DNA of 34,020 bases. Origin: GWA1-39-11 sp964640435. GTDB lineage: Bacteria; Patescibacteriota; Microgenomatia; Levybacterales; GWA1-39-11. A model generated the notes under the pieces. The model was not told the origin of the DNA, searched no databases, and was given only the letters and a program-made list of their open reading frames with translations. A program made the position numbers and the translations under genes. Positions 1-8,406 of the stretch are shown piece after piece (positions within the stretch are counted from its first letter, which is position 1; the number at the start of each line of letters is the position of its first letter). The DNA lies in assembly GCA_964640435.1 (NCBI GenBank), contig CAZXFJ010000005.1, forward strand, positions 1 to 34,020. Direction: 5' to 3'.

Positions 1-1
1 A

Positions 2-154
2 GCAATCATAATCATACAAAAGCCGGGCAAAATAGAGCCTGAGGCAAATTTCGAAGACATTAGATACGGAAAATTAAAAAAATATTTAACAAATCAGTAT
101 AAAAAAACTTTTGAAACTGAAAATTTTGTTGTGTACGGAGTAGTGAATAAATGA
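2..154 (+). CDS. C-terminal fragment of an unidentified protein (5' end outside window)
   Basis: An open frame enters from the left edge (first whole codon at base 2) and ends at TGA 152-154, giving the last 50 residues of a protein, finishing in FVVYGVVNK. The fragment is Lys-rich and starts with a short hydrophobic run (AIIII). Its TGA overlaps the ATG of the next gene in an ATGA junction, the usual sign of translational coupling, so it is probably another member of the surface-polysaccharide operon, perhaps a membrane glycosyltransferase. The fragment alone has no diagnostic motif, so its function stays open. Confidence 0.55.
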   Translation, partial: AIIIIQKPGKIEPEANFEDIRYGKLKKYLTNQYKKTFETENFVVYGVVNK

Positions 155-2325
155 AACTATCTATAATAATTGTAAACTACAAAGTTGAAGAGGCACTATT
201 TAAGTGCATTAAATCTATTGAGCTGAAAATAAAAGGTGTATCCTACGAAATAATTGTTATAGAGAATGATAAGAAAACAAATCTCACAAGAAAACTTAAG
301 ATATATAAAAATGTTAAGTATATAAGGGCAGAAAAAAATCTAGGTTATGGAGCAGGAAATAATTTAGGAGTGAAGTTTGCAAGTGGTGAATTTCTGTTTA
401 TTCTTAATCCTGATACAGAGATAATAGAGGGAGATGTTAAAAAAATATTAAGTGAGTTTAATAGCAAAACTGGGGTAGTTGCACCAATTCTACTGGATAA
501 GAAAGGAAAAGAATTTTTGCTTCAAGGAACAAGAAGACTTACGCCCTTTAGTGCAATATTTTCAACATCAATAATTAATAAAATATTCCCGAATAATCCT
601 ATTTCTAAACAATATTGGATGAAGGGTACTAATAGAAATAAGAAATATCCGGTAGATGTTGTTCCAGGTACAGCATTTATTATCAAGAGAAGTCTTTTTG
701 AAAAATTGAAAGGTTTTGATGAAAAGTTTTTTTTATACTTCGAAGAAATGGATCTATCTGAGCGTATAGAAAGTTTAGGATATAAACTTTATATGAGTCC
801 AGATCTAAAAATAAAACATTTATGGGGAGAGAGTACAGATAAAGAAAAAAATAAAGATAAAATATTTAAGGAGAGTAGGTATTATTACTTTAAAAAACAT
901 TTTGGGCTAGTTAAGGCAGTTTTATTAACATATATCCTCGAGATTAACCTTAAATCGATTATTTTACTGTTTATAATTGCACTAGGAATATTTTTACGTT
1001 TAGATCGTTTAAATCTTTCCATCTTCATCCCTGATCAGGGATGGTTTTATCTTTCTGCCAGGGATTTAGTACTCTACGGAAAAATTCCACTTGTTGGTAT
1101 TACTACCAGTCACACTTGGTTGCATCAAGGACCGTTGTGGACATATATGCTTGCTCCAGTTCTTCTGATATCAAACTTCAATCTATTTGGCGGTGTATAT
1201 CTAGCAGCTTTTTTTGGATTACTTTCCATAATTTTAATATATAAAATTGGAAAAGATTATTTGTCAGTTAATTTTGGATTATTTGCCGCGCTCTTATATG
1301 CAACTTCCCCACTTGTTGTGATACATGAAAGACTTGCGTATCATACGGCACCTATTTCATTTTTTGTTTTGTTGTTTATATATTCAGTAAATGCTTGGGT
1401 CAGAGGAAGGGTAAATTTTTTTCCCACAGCTATTTTATCCTTAGCACTTCTTTATAATTTGGAACTTGCCGTTGTTGTTTTTTTTCCTGTGCTTTTTCTG
1501 TTTCTTATATACGGGTACATTAATAAAGAAGTTTGGTTTACAAAGCTTCTCAATAAAAAAATAATCTTTCTATCTGTTTTGTGTTTGATAATCCCTATGA
1601 TTCCAATACTTATATATGATGCGCAAAATGGGTTTCCTCAGACCGTAAAATATGCCGTTTGGATTGTTTATAGCCCATTAAAATCATTTTTTATTGGAAA
1701 GCCAGCAGCGGAATATGATTTTATATGGTTTAATATGCTTCATTTAGAAAGACTGGTTATCTTTGCTAATCAATTCTTATCGCTTGTATTATTTATTATT
1801 TCACTTGCATATATTGGAGTGAAATCATTTGGAAAAATAAAAAGCTTTGAAGGAATAGTATTTCTTTCAACCTTAATACCATTAATAGGCTACATTGTAT
1901 CTCAAACCCCCTCAGAAGCATATTTGCCAATGCTTTTTGGTGGAATACTGCTTTCTATCGCATATTTATTATATTCCATCGATCTTAAGACAAAACATGT
2001 TGGAATAGCTCTCTTAATCCTAATTGCGTTAACGAACAGCTATTTGGTTTATAATAATAACTACCTTGTAGAAAAGAAATATGGTTACGGATGGTCAATT
2101 CAAAAAAAAGAAGAAATAGTAAATAAAATATATAATCTCGCAAATGGTGAAATGTATAATTTAGATTTCAGAAACGAAGGACACAGAAATGTAGTTCCAG
2201 CAGAAAACTATGAATATTTGTTGTGGTGGAAAACAAATAATCCCCCTGTTAATTATCCTGTTAGAAATAGAATACAGGTGATTGAAGGAGAAAATGATAT
2301 AAAAATTCAGAAAATAAAACTATGA
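151..2325 (+). CDS. Fusion protein: GT2 glycosyltransferase + GT-C type membrane glycosyltransferase
   Basis: This 724-residue protein joins two catalytic modules. Residues 1-235 are a family 2 glycosyltransferase of the rhamnosyltransferase (WbbL-like) type: N-terminal SIIIVNYK, a nucleotide-sugar/metal motif NPDTE at 86-90, a VPGTAFIIKR segment near 171, and the acidic EEMD at 198-201 where the catalytic base is expected. After a basic linker, residues 262-635 hold about ten hydrophobic helices with an extracytoplasmic-loop signature of GT-C enzymes (PDQGWF near 294, HQGPLW at 325-330), which use lipid-linked sugar donors. A soluble tail of about 90 residues follows. ATGA overlaps join it to both neighbours, and it has no Shine-Dalgarno of its own. 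The acceptor cannot be told from sequence; the setting suggests surface glycan or glycoprotein assembly. Confidence 0.85.
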   Translation: MKLSIIIVNYKVEEALFKCIKSIELKIKGVSYEIIVIENDKKTNLTRKLKIYKNVKYIRAEKNLGYGAGNNLGVKFASGEFLFILNPDTEIIEGDVKKILSEFNSKTGVVAPILLDKKGKEFLLQGTRRLTPFSAIFSTSIINKIFPNNPISKQYWMKGTNRNKKYPVDVVPGTAFIIKRSLFEKLKGFDEKFFLYFEEMDLSERIESLGYKLYMSPDLKIKHLWGESTDKEKNKDKIFKESRYYYFKKHFGLVKAVLLTYILEINLKSIILLFIIALGIFLRLDRLNLSIFIPDQGWFYLSARDLVLYGKIPLVGITTSHTWLHQGPLWTYMLAPVLLISNFNLFGGVYLAAFFGLLSIILIYKIGKDYLSVNFGLFAALLYATSPLVVIHERLAYHTAPISFFVLLFIYSVNAWVRGRVNFFPTAILSLALLYNLELAVVVFFPVLFLFLIYGYINKEVWFTKLLNKKIIFLSVLCLIIPMIPILIYDAQNGFPQTVKYAVWIVYSPLKSFFIGKPAAEYDFIWFNMLHLERLVIFANQFLSLVLFIISLAYIGVKSFGKIKSFEGIVFLSTLIPLIGYIVSQTPSEAYLPMLFGGILLSIAYLLYSIDLKTKHVGIALLILIALTNSYLVYNNNYLVEKKYGYGWSIQKKEEIVNKIYNLANGEMYNLDFRNEGHRNVVPAENYEYLLWWKTNNPPVNYPVRNRIQVIEGENDIKIQKIKL

Positions 2326-3071
2326 AATTTTCCGCTGTAATACTAACACGAAATGAAGAGAAAAATATACTGGATTGTATTGAATGCGTGAAGATGGCAG
2401 ATGAAATAATAATTGTTGATGATTACTCAAATGATAGAACAATTGAAGTTATCGAATCACTAAAGCTTGAGAATATTAGAATACAACAACGCCACTTAGA
2501 TCTTGATTTTGCTTCACAGAGAAATTTTGGCTTGTCTAAAGCAAAAAATGAATGGGTATTATTCATAGATGCTGATGAAAGGGTAAGTGCTTCACTTCTT
2601 AATGAAATTAAAAGCTTAAGTGAAGATAAATATAATGGTTATTTTATTCAACGCAGGGATGTTATATGGGGAAAGGAATTAAATTATGGTGAAACTGGCA
2701 ATATAAAATTCATTAGACTTGCTAAAAAAAGTTCTGGAAAATGGGTAGGGAAAGTTCATGAGAAATGGATGATAAAAGGAGAGGCGGGAGTTTTAAGAAA
2801 TAAAGTACTGCATTTTCCACATCAAACTATGGCAGAATTTATTTCAGAAATAAATTTCTACTCAACACTTAGAGCAGACGAGCTCCATAAAAAAAATACA
2901 ACTGTCAATTTTATTCAAATCGTTTTGTATCCAAAGTCTAAATTTATTATGAACTATATCTTAAAGCTTGGTATTCTTGATGGATTGCCAGGTTTAAATA
3001 TGGCGATCATGATGAGTCTTCATTCCTTTTTGGTACGAAGTAAGCTGTGGCTTCTCAATAACAAAATATAA
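2322..3071 (+). CDS. Family 2 glycosyltransferase (WaaE/KdtX-like)
   Basis: A 249-residue GT-A fold enzyme. It starts with FSAVILTRNEEKNI, typical of the subgroup that contains the lipopolysaccharide core beta-1,4-glucosyltransferase WaaE, followed by IIIVDDYSND near 29-38 and the metal/donor motif DADE at 83-86. WVGKVHEKW near 146-154 also fits this subgroup. A weakly hydrophobic C-terminal end may touch the membrane. The start overlaps the previous stop by four bases, and the stop overlaps the next ATG by one base (TAATG), so it is translated within the polysaccharide operon. It probably adds one hexose to a lipid-linked glycan; donor and acceptor are unknown. Since there is no other sign of LPS, the WaaE resemblance should be read as a fold-level match only. 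Confidence 0.85.
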   Translation: MKFSAVILTRNEEKNILDCIECVKMADEIIIVDDYSNDRTIEVIESLKLENIRIQQRHLDLDFASQRNFGLSKAKNEWVLFIDADERVSASLLNEIKSLSEDKYNGYFIQRRDVIWGKELNYGETGNIKFIRLAKKSSGKWVGKVHEKWMIKGEAGVLRNKVLHFPHQTMAEFISEINFYSTLRADELHKKNTTVNFIQIVLYPKSKFIMNYILKLGILDGLPGLNMAIMMSLHSFLVRSKLWLLNNKI

Positions 3072-4267
3072 TGCAAAATCTTCTTCTTTTACTTGTTTTT
3101 ACCTTACCATTGGGAGTTTTATTGCGAATAAAGTTATATGAGGATGTATATCTCAATTTACCTGATCTTATAGTTGCAGGCATATTTATTATGTTTATTT
3201 ACGGTGTTTTAAAAAAGAAAATAAAAATTACCTTTACAAGGGTACTCTATCCACTTATCGGGTTTATTTTTGTTGGATTTACCTCTTTGCTTATTAACCT
3301 ACAATATTTGACTCCTCTTAGTTTTTTAAATTCATTTTTGTATTTGGCACGTTTTGCGTGTTACACAAGTTTAATATTTGCTGTCATTGCTCAAGATTCA
3401 AAAAGCAGAAATAGAATCGTCAATGCCTTATTAATATCTGGATTAATTTTTACAATTTTTGGTTTCATTCAATATTTCTTATATGATAATTTAAGAAACT
3501 TGTACTACGCAGGATGGGATGACCATTTATATAGACTTTTTTCAACAGCTCTTGATCCAAATTTTGCGGGAATCTTTATAGTTCTTGGGTTACTTCTTGC
3601 CTTAAGTCGGTTAATAAATATAAAAAACAGTCGGAATGTAAATATAGCTCTTGCTGTTGTTTCGGTTTTAGAGCTTATTGCAATCTATTTAACATATTCA
3701 AGGAGTGCGTTTATAGGTCTTGTTATTGGTTTGTTGTCATTATTATTCTTCTCTGGGAGAAAAAAGATATTAATTCCCGCAATTATTGTCATTATTTTAG
3801 GTCTTGTTGTATTTTCAAATACTAAAATTGAAGGCTTAAATCCATTTAGAACAGCATCTTCTTTTGCAAGAGTAGCAACAACCAAACAGGCGGTAAATAT
3901 ATTCCTAGACAATCCAGTTATAGGTGTCGGTTTTGATTCTTTAAGATATGCCCAAATAAGGTATGGATTTAGAAGCGCTGATTTACCAATACCGAGTAAT
4001 GCTGACGCAGGAACCGATAATAGTTATCTTTTTATTTTAGTAACAACAGGAATAATAGGTTTTGCATTCTTTGCAAAGTTTGTACTTGAAATAATATCCA
4101 CTTTGTTTAAACACATAGAAAATAATAATACTAAAGTCTCACTATCCACCCTTTTTGCTGTTCTGTCTGCTTCACTATTTATTAACGCACTTTTTTACCC
4201 ATTAATTATGTCATGGCTCTTCATTATTATTGGAATCTCACTTGCAGGTATCAGTAAAAAGAAATAG
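3071..4267 (+). CDS. O-antigen ligase/polymerase-like membrane protein (Wzy_C family)
   Basis: A 398-residue polytopic membrane protein with roughly ten to twelve hydrophobic helices. The central part carries the Wzy_C pattern: RLFSTALDPNFAG near 150-162, LTYSRSAFIGL near 207-217 and, in the following large loop, NPVIGVGFDSLRY and ADAGTDNSYL. Members of this family either polymerise lipid-linked oligosaccharide repeats (Wzy) or ligate them to an acceptor (WaaL, PglL). Length and a single large extracytoplasmic loop suit either, and sequence alone cannot decide. It is coupled to the preceding glycosyltransferase by a TAATG overlap and is the last gene before a new promoter at 4277-4285, so it probably closes the first transcription unit of the cluster. 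Confidence 0.85.
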   Translation: MQNLLLLLVFTLPLGVLLRIKLYEDVYLNLPDLIVAGIFIMFIYGVLKKKIKITFTRVLYPLIGFIFVGFTSLLINLQYLTPLSFLNSFLYLARFACYTSLIFAVIAQDSKSRNRIVNALLISGLIFTIFGFIQYFLYDNLRNLYYAGWDDHLYRLFSTALDPNFAGIFIVLGLLLALSRLINIKNSRNVNIALAVVSVLELIAIYLTYSRSAFIGLVIGLLSLLFFSGRKKILIPAIIVIILGLVVFSNTKIEGLNPFRTASSFARVATTKQAVNIFLDNPVIGVGFDSLRYAQIRYGFRSADLPIPSNADAGTDNSYLFILVTTGIIGFAFFAKFVLEIISTLFKHIENNNTKVSLSTLFAVLSASLFINALFYPLIMSWLFIIIGISLAGISKKK

Positions 4268-4276
4268 ATTTTATTA

Positions 4277-4285
4277 TGCTATAAT
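4277..4285 (+). promoter_or_regulatory. Extended -10 promoter directly before the GT2 gene at 4292
   Basis: TGC-TATAAT is an extended -10 element with a perfect hexamer at 4280-4285. Only six bases separate it from the ATG at 4292, so transcription should begin at or next to the start codon and give a leaderless mRNA. No Shine-Dalgarno is present. Confidence 0.7.
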
Positions 4286-4291
4286 TCGTCC

Positions 4292-5011
4292 ATGGCGGGA
4301 AGTAGAATACCTGAAATTTCAGTTGTAATCTTGTGTTACAGATCGGGTGATTTCGCTAAAATATTCCATCAAAAAGTAGTAAACCTCCTTAAGAAAAATA
4401 AGTTAAATTACGAAATAATTCTTGTTGGAAATTATCGTCCAAATCTTTCTGATACAACACCACAAGTTTTAGAACAGATAGCAAAAAAAAGTAAAAGAAC
4501 GAAAGTCACAATCAAAAAGAAAACTAATCCTAAACATACAATGGGTTGGGATATGCGATGTGGTTTACGAAAAGCTACTGGTAAAGTAATTGCGATAATT
4601 GATGGGGATGGTCAAATTTCACCAAATGATATTATTAAACTTTATAAATTATGGAAAAGAGGAAATTATGATCTCTGTAAAACTAAAAGAGTCTCAAGGG
4701 GTGATGGGTTTTACAGAAAGTTTATTTCCGTAATGTTCAATAATATAATGTTCGTTCTTTTTCCGGGGATAACTAAAGATATTAATGGAAAGCCAAAGAT
4801 TATGACGAACGAAGCGTATAAAAAGCTTCATTTAAGATCTAATGATTGGTTTATTGATGCCGAAATTATGTTAAAAGCTCGTAAACACAAATTTAAAATT
4901 GCTGAGATGGAGACTAAGTTTATGAAGAATCCAAAAAGACAATCGTTTGTTTCTCTACAAGCAAATGTAGAGTTTTTAGTCAATATTTTAAAATGGAGAT
5001 TTAGGATATAA
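4292..5011 (+). CDS. Family 2 glycosyltransferase (dolichyl-phosphate-mannose synthase-like)
   Basis: A 239-residue GT2 enzyme with the N-terminal strand ISVVILCYRSGD and the aspartate motif DGDGQ at 104-108, the form found in polyprenyl-phosphate hexose synthases. The segment WDMRCGLRKATGKVIAIIDG matches the usual approach to that motif. No clear C-terminal membrane anchor is seen, although the end is basic (LVNILKWRFRI) and may bind the membrane surface. Such enzymes load a sugar on a polyprenyl phosphate, the kind of donor the GT-C modules at 151-2325 and 31036-32550 would use; that link is inferred. The start is set by a -10 box six bases upstream. The donor sugar is unknown. Confidence 0.82.
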   Translation: MAGSRIPEISVVILCYRSGDFAKIFHQKVVNLLKKNKLNYEIILVGNYRPNLSDTTPQVLEQIAKKSKRTKVTIKKKTNPKHTMGWDMRCGLRKATGKVIAIIDGDGQISPNDIIKLYKLWKRGNYDLCKTKRVSRGDGFYRKFISVMFNNIMFVLFPGITKDINGKPKIMTNEAYKKLHLRSNDWFIDAEIMLKARKHKFKIAEMETKFMKNPKRQSFVSLQANVEFLVNILKWRFRI

Positions 5012-5014
5012 AAT
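5009..5014 (+). promoter_or_regulatory. Possible -10 box before the epimerase gene at 5021
   Basis: TAAAAT at 5009-5014 lies six bases before the ATG at 5021, the same spacing as at 4280-4285. No good -35 hexamer is found 16-18 bases upstream, so this is a weak or conditional call. Read-through from 4292 would also work. Confidence 0.4.
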
Positions 5015-5020
5015 AAGAAT

Positions 5021-5890
5021 ATGAACATTTTTATTACTGGAGCAAGTGGATATTTAGGACACGATGTAGTTAGATCACTTTCAAAAAAAAATAACCTCAT
5101 TCTTTTATCACATAGGTCAATCCCTCAGATTTCAAAAAGCAAAAAAGTAAAAATTATAAAAGGAGATATTGAGAAAACTTCGCTTTGGAAAAAACATTTA
5201 CAAAATGTAGATGTGATTATACATCTTGCTGGAGTTACACATAGTCAAAACGCTTTTTTGTATAGGCGTATTAATACCTATGGAACAATTCAACTTGTTG
5301 ATGCAGCAAGGGGTAATAATATTAAACAATTTATATATATAAGTACTCGAGCAATCGGTAAAAAATGTGGAGAGTACGGTGAGTCAAAAAAACTTGCAGA
5401 AGACTATCTTAAGAAAAGCAAATTAAACTATACAATTTTAAGAGTTGCTGAGGCTTATGATGAAAGCTTTAAGACTCGTGAGGGGTTAGGAAATTTAGCC
5501 AAACTAATTAATAAATCTCCTATTGTGCTGTACCCGAGTAGTAAGAATATTACTCTATCGCCTATTTTTAAGGACGACGTCACGAGATCTATTATTAACG
5601 CAGTTGGTAATAAGAATGCAATTAATAAATCCTATGTAGTTGCAGGATCGGAGAATTTAACGTTTAAGGAGATCGAGCAAAGAATATCAAATCATCTTAA
5701 GAAGAAGAGAATATTTATCCCAATGCCAGTGATTGCGTTAAATTTAGCCTTTCTTGTAAGTTCTGCAATTGGTTTTTCAAAGTCTGACCAATTGAAAAGA
5801 CTCACGGGGAAGAAAGAACCTATGAGTCAAAATCTCAAAGACGATTTAGATATTAGACCTCGAAAATTTCTAAGAAGTTACTCAGAATAG
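5021..5890 (+). CDS. NAD-dependent epimerase/dehydratase (extended SDR)
   Basis: A 289-residue Rossmann-fold protein. It opens with the nucleotide-binding motif TGASGYLG (6-13), has an acidic GDIE after the third strand near 48-51, VIIHLAGVTH near 65-74, a catalytic Ser/Thr in ISTRA near 107-111 and the YxxxK pair Tyr119/Lys123 (EYGESKK). This is the extended short-chain dehydrogenase layout of UDP-sugar 4-epimerases and 4,6-dehydratases. The protein is shorter than GalE (about 340), and the C-terminal substrate lobe is divergent, so the sugar cannot be named. Its place at the end of the glycosyltransferase cluster suggests it makes or modifies a nucleotide sugar for that pathway. Its last 13 bases overlap the end of the convergent gene. 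Confidence 0.82.
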   Translation: MNIFITGASGYLGHDVVRSLSKKNNLILLSHRSIPQISKSKKVKIIKGDIEKTSLWKKHLQNVDVIIHLAGVTHSQNAFLYRRINTYGTIQLVDAARGNNIKQFIYISTRAIGKKCGEYGESKKLAEDYLKKSKLNYTILRVAEAYDESFKTREGLGNLAKLINKSPIVLYPSSKNITLSPIFKDDVTRSIINAVGNKNAINKSYVVAGSENLTFKEIEQRISNHLKKKRIFIPMPVIALNLAFLVSSAIGFSKSDQLKRLTGKKEPMSQNLKDDLDIRPRKFLRSYSE

Positions 5891-6591
5891 GAAACTGTTA
5901 ATTCTTTTGTAGAAGTTTGCCCTGATGGGCCAGTTGCAACAACTGTTATTTTATTATCTCCATTATTGAGTCCTAGATCATAAGAGAATTTGCCTTCGCT
6001 ATCAACAATTGCAACAAAACCATTAACTGTAATATTGCTATCTGAGTCTGTTGTACCTGTAACAGAAATTGTTTTGTCAGCCTTTTTAAAGCTTTGTTTA
6101 TCGGAAGGATTTGATATTTCAAGTTTTGGGGCACTCTTAATGTATGATATTTTTGTTTCATCGGAGAAATCACTCTTTTTGTTGTTAATTATTACTCTTG
6201 CTTTTATGAAATTATCGCCCTCTGATAACTTAACTTTTTCCATTGAAAATGTTTGATCATTGTCAACTTCAGTTGTTCCCACTCTAAAACCGTTAACATA
6301 TATTTCTACATCGCCAGTCTGGTAATCTGTTTTTCCAGTAATATCTATTGATGCTGAAGGTGTTGCTGTATAGAAAGAATCAATACTTGGGGGTTGTAGA
6401 TCAGCATTTGATTTAATTGAATCCGCCTGACCTGACTTTCCTGATATAGCATCAAGCAGATTACCTGATACTCCGATTAACATAGGCCCAAAGTTAATCG
6501 CAATAAAAAGAATAGCGACGATCGCTCCTATGTAAATATATAGTTGTTTTTTGCTTTGTTTAACGGTTCTTCTTGAAAGTCTTGATTCCAT
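5878..6591 (-). CDS. Membrane-anchored protein with two Ig-like domains, coupled to atpC
   Basis: The protein has 237 residues. A short basic N-terminus (MESRLSRRTVKQSKK) is followed by one membrane helix at about 17-40, predicting the rest outside the cell. Two beta-rich repeats follow, at about 68-155 and 156-237, each with the pattern of bacterial Ig-like/glucodextranase-B modules (ITGKTD...VYVNG-like, then ISVTGTTDSDSNITVNG). I chose the ATG at 6591 over one 12 codons upstream inside atpC: it has an AAGGAT ribosome site and begins one base after the atpC stop. It has no enzyme motif. The position makes it the ninth gene of the ATP synthase operon, but a role with the ATPase is unproven; it may only share the transcript. 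Its C-terminus overlaps the convergent epimerase gene by 13 bases. Confidence 0.75.
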   Translation of the reverse strand: MESRLSRRTVKQSKKQLYIYIGAIVAILFIAINFGPMLIGVSGNLLDAISGKSGQADSIKSNADLQPPSIDSFYTATPSASIDITGKTDYQTGDVEIYVNGFRVGTTEVDNDQTFSMEKVKLSEGDNFIKARVIINNKKSDFSDETKISYIKSAPKLEISNPSDKQSFKKADKTISVTGTTDSDSNITVNGFVAIVDSEGKFSYDLGLNNGDNKITVVATGPSGQTSTKELTVSYSE

Positions 6592-6592
6592 A

Positions 6593-7018
6593 TTATCCTT
6601 GATGACGCTTGCGCATCTTTTGTGCAACTTTTAATTCCAGAATTGACATTTTAAGATCTTTATCTGCACTAGTAAATTCTCTATTTGTTAATTGTTGTTT
6701 AAGCTTTCCTTCAGCCATTCTTTTTTTCTCTTCAACCTGAGCCTGCTTTATGCTATCTGCTCGGATAGCATAGTCTGACAGTATATGGACAGAATTATTC
6801 TCTACTTGAGCAAAGCCACCCGCAATAACAATTGTATCTTCGTTTCCGGAAGGATTAATAACTACTTCTCCTTCTGATAGTTTTGTAAACAAAGCCGTAT
6901 GATGGGGCAAAACAGTTATCTGTCCCTGGTATGTAGGAATTGATACCGCTGAAACTTGTCCTTGGTATACGATTCCAGTAGGCGCTATTATTTCTAAGTT
7001 AACTTTACTATCTGGCAT
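6593..7018 (-). CDS. atpC: ATP synthase F1 subunit epsilon
   Basis: A 141-residue protein of normal family length. The N-terminal beta-sandwich is clear: NLEIIAPTGIVYQGQV, then VSIPTYQGQITVLPHHTAL and the GGFAQVENNSVHILSD strand region. The C-terminal helical hairpin (about 90-141) is rich in Lys, Glu and Gln. Epsilon sits on the central stalk, couples gamma to the c-ring, and can inhibit ATP hydrolysis through its C-terminal helices. The gene starts 11 bases inside the end of atpD, the standard order, and no independent promoter is visible. The next gene, an Ig-like membrane protein, begins one base after its stop. Confidence 0.95.
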   Translation of the reverse strand: MPDSKVNLEIIAPTGIVYQGQVSAVSIPTYQGQITVLPHHTALFTKLSEGEVVINPSGNEDTIVIAGGFAQVENNSVHILSDYAIRADSIKQAQVEEKKRMAEGKLKQQLTNREFTSADKDLKMSILELKVAQKMRKRHQG

Positions 7019-8405
7019 TTTTTACTGCTTCTTCAATGGTACCGACCATGTAGAATGCCTGTTCGGGAAGCTTATCATGTTTTCCTTCAATAATCTCTGC
7101 AAATCCATTCACAGTATCTTCAATCTTTACGTATCGACCTGGAGCTCCTGTAAAGATTTCTGCAACGAACATAGGTTGGGTTAAGAATCTTTGAATTTTA
7201 CGTGCACGAGAAACAGTTAATTTATCCTCATCTGATAGCTCATCAATACCAAGAATTGCGATTATATCCTGAAGATCCTTATAGCGCTGTAGTATTCTCT
7301 TAATCTCAGTTGCAACTTCATAATGTTTTTTGCCAACGACATTTGGGTCAAGAAGTCTTGATGATGAAGTTAGCGGATCAACAGCGGGGTATAGTCCTTG
7401 TTCCGCGATTGAGCGCTCAAGAGTAATAGATGCATCAAGGTGTCCAAAAATTGTTGCAGGTGCTGGATCAGTATAGTCATCAGCAGGGACATAAATTGCC
7501 TGAACTGATGTAATAGATCCTTTTTTAGTTGAAGTAATTCTTTCTTGGAGCATTCCAATATCTTGCGCAAGGTTAGGTTGATACCCTACAGCAGATGGAA
7601 GACGACCAAGAAGTGCTGATACCTCAGATCCCGCCTGAGCATATCGGAAAACATTATCAATAAAAAGTAAGACGTCTTCACTTTTCTCATCACGAAAGTA
7701 TTCTGCCATCGTAAGAGCTGTAAGTCCAATTCTAAGACGATTTCCTGGTGGTTCATTCATCTGTCCAAAAAGCATTACAGTTTTATCCAAAACATTTGCT
7801 TCTTTCATTTCAAGCCAAAGGTCAGTTCCCTCACGAGTACGTTCTCCAACTCCAGCAAAAACAGAATGACCCTTGTGAACCATAGCAATGTTTCGAATCA
7901 ATTCTTTAACAACAACTGTTTTTCCAACTCCTGCTCCTCCAAAGATTCCAATTTTTCCTCCTTTAGTAAATGGGGAGATAAGGTCAATTACTTTAATTCC
8001 TGTTTCTAGCATTTCAGGATGTGTTGATTGTTCACTGAGAGGAGGTGCTGCTCTGTGAATTGGTTCGAGGGTAACTCCTTTGCCAGAAACTTGCTTGCCA
8101 CCATCAATTGTTTCACCTAAGACATTGAAAATTCGACCAAGAGTTGGTTCCCCTGTTGGAACCTTAATTGGGGCACCAGTTCTTGTTACTTTTTGTCCAC
8201 GAACAAGTCCTTCCGTTGGTCCAAGTGCTAGAGTTCTTACTTCGTTATTTCCAATTTCAAACTCTGTCTCAAGAACCAATGTTTTACCATTAAGTTCCAG
8301 AGTTAGAGCTTCATAAATTTCAGGAACGTCACCCTCAAAGTATATATCGATAACTGGTCCTGCAATTCTTATTATTTCACCAATGTTTGATTTTGTTTTT
8401 GCCAT
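7008..8405 (-). CDS. atpD: ATP synthase F1 subunit beta
   Basis: The 465-residue catalytic subunit. The P-loop GGAGVGKT is at 156-163, the catalytic glutamate at 188 in GERTREG, and the Walker B strand VLLFIDN near 246-252. The run SEVSALLGRLPSAVGYQPNL and the segment ITSTKKGSITSVQAIYVPAD are near-invariant in F-type beta subunits. Nothing essential is missing, so the enzyme should be active. It forms the alpha3-beta3 hexamer that makes ATP from ADP and phosphate at the membrane. It starts one base after the atpG stop with no Shine-Dalgarno, so translation probably depends on coupling. The N-terminus has a few extra residues (MAKTKSNIGE) before the crown domain. Confidence 0.98.
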   Translation of the reverse strand: MAKTKSNIGEIIRIAGPVIDIYFEGDVPEIYEALTLELNGKTLVLETEFEIGNNEVRTLALGPTEGLVRGQKVTRTGAPIKVPTGEPTLGRIFNVLGETIDGGKQVSGKGVTLEPIHRAAPPLSEQSTHPEMLETGIKVIDLISPFTKGGKIGIFGGAGVGKTVVVKELIRNIAMVHKGHSVFAGVGERTREGTDLWLEMKEANVLDKTVMLFGQMNEPPGNRLRIGLTALTMAEYFRDEKSEDVLLFIDNVFRYAQAGSEVSALLGRLPSAVGYQPNLAQDIGMLQERITSTKKGSITSVQAIYVPADDYTDPAPATIFGHLDASITLERSIAEQGLYPAVDPLTSSSRLLDPNVVGKKHYEVATEIKRILQRYKDLQDIIAILGIDELSDEDKLTVSRARKIQRFLTQPMFVAEIFTGAPGRYVKIEDTVNGFAEIIEGKHDKLPEQAFYMVGTIEEAVKNAR

Positions 8406-8406
8406 A

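Noticed and set aside
6592..6627. Twelve-codon longer start for the Ig-like protein inside atpC
   Set aside because: The inner ATG at 6591 has a ribosome site and is the normal coupled position; the longer form would overlap atpC with no signal.
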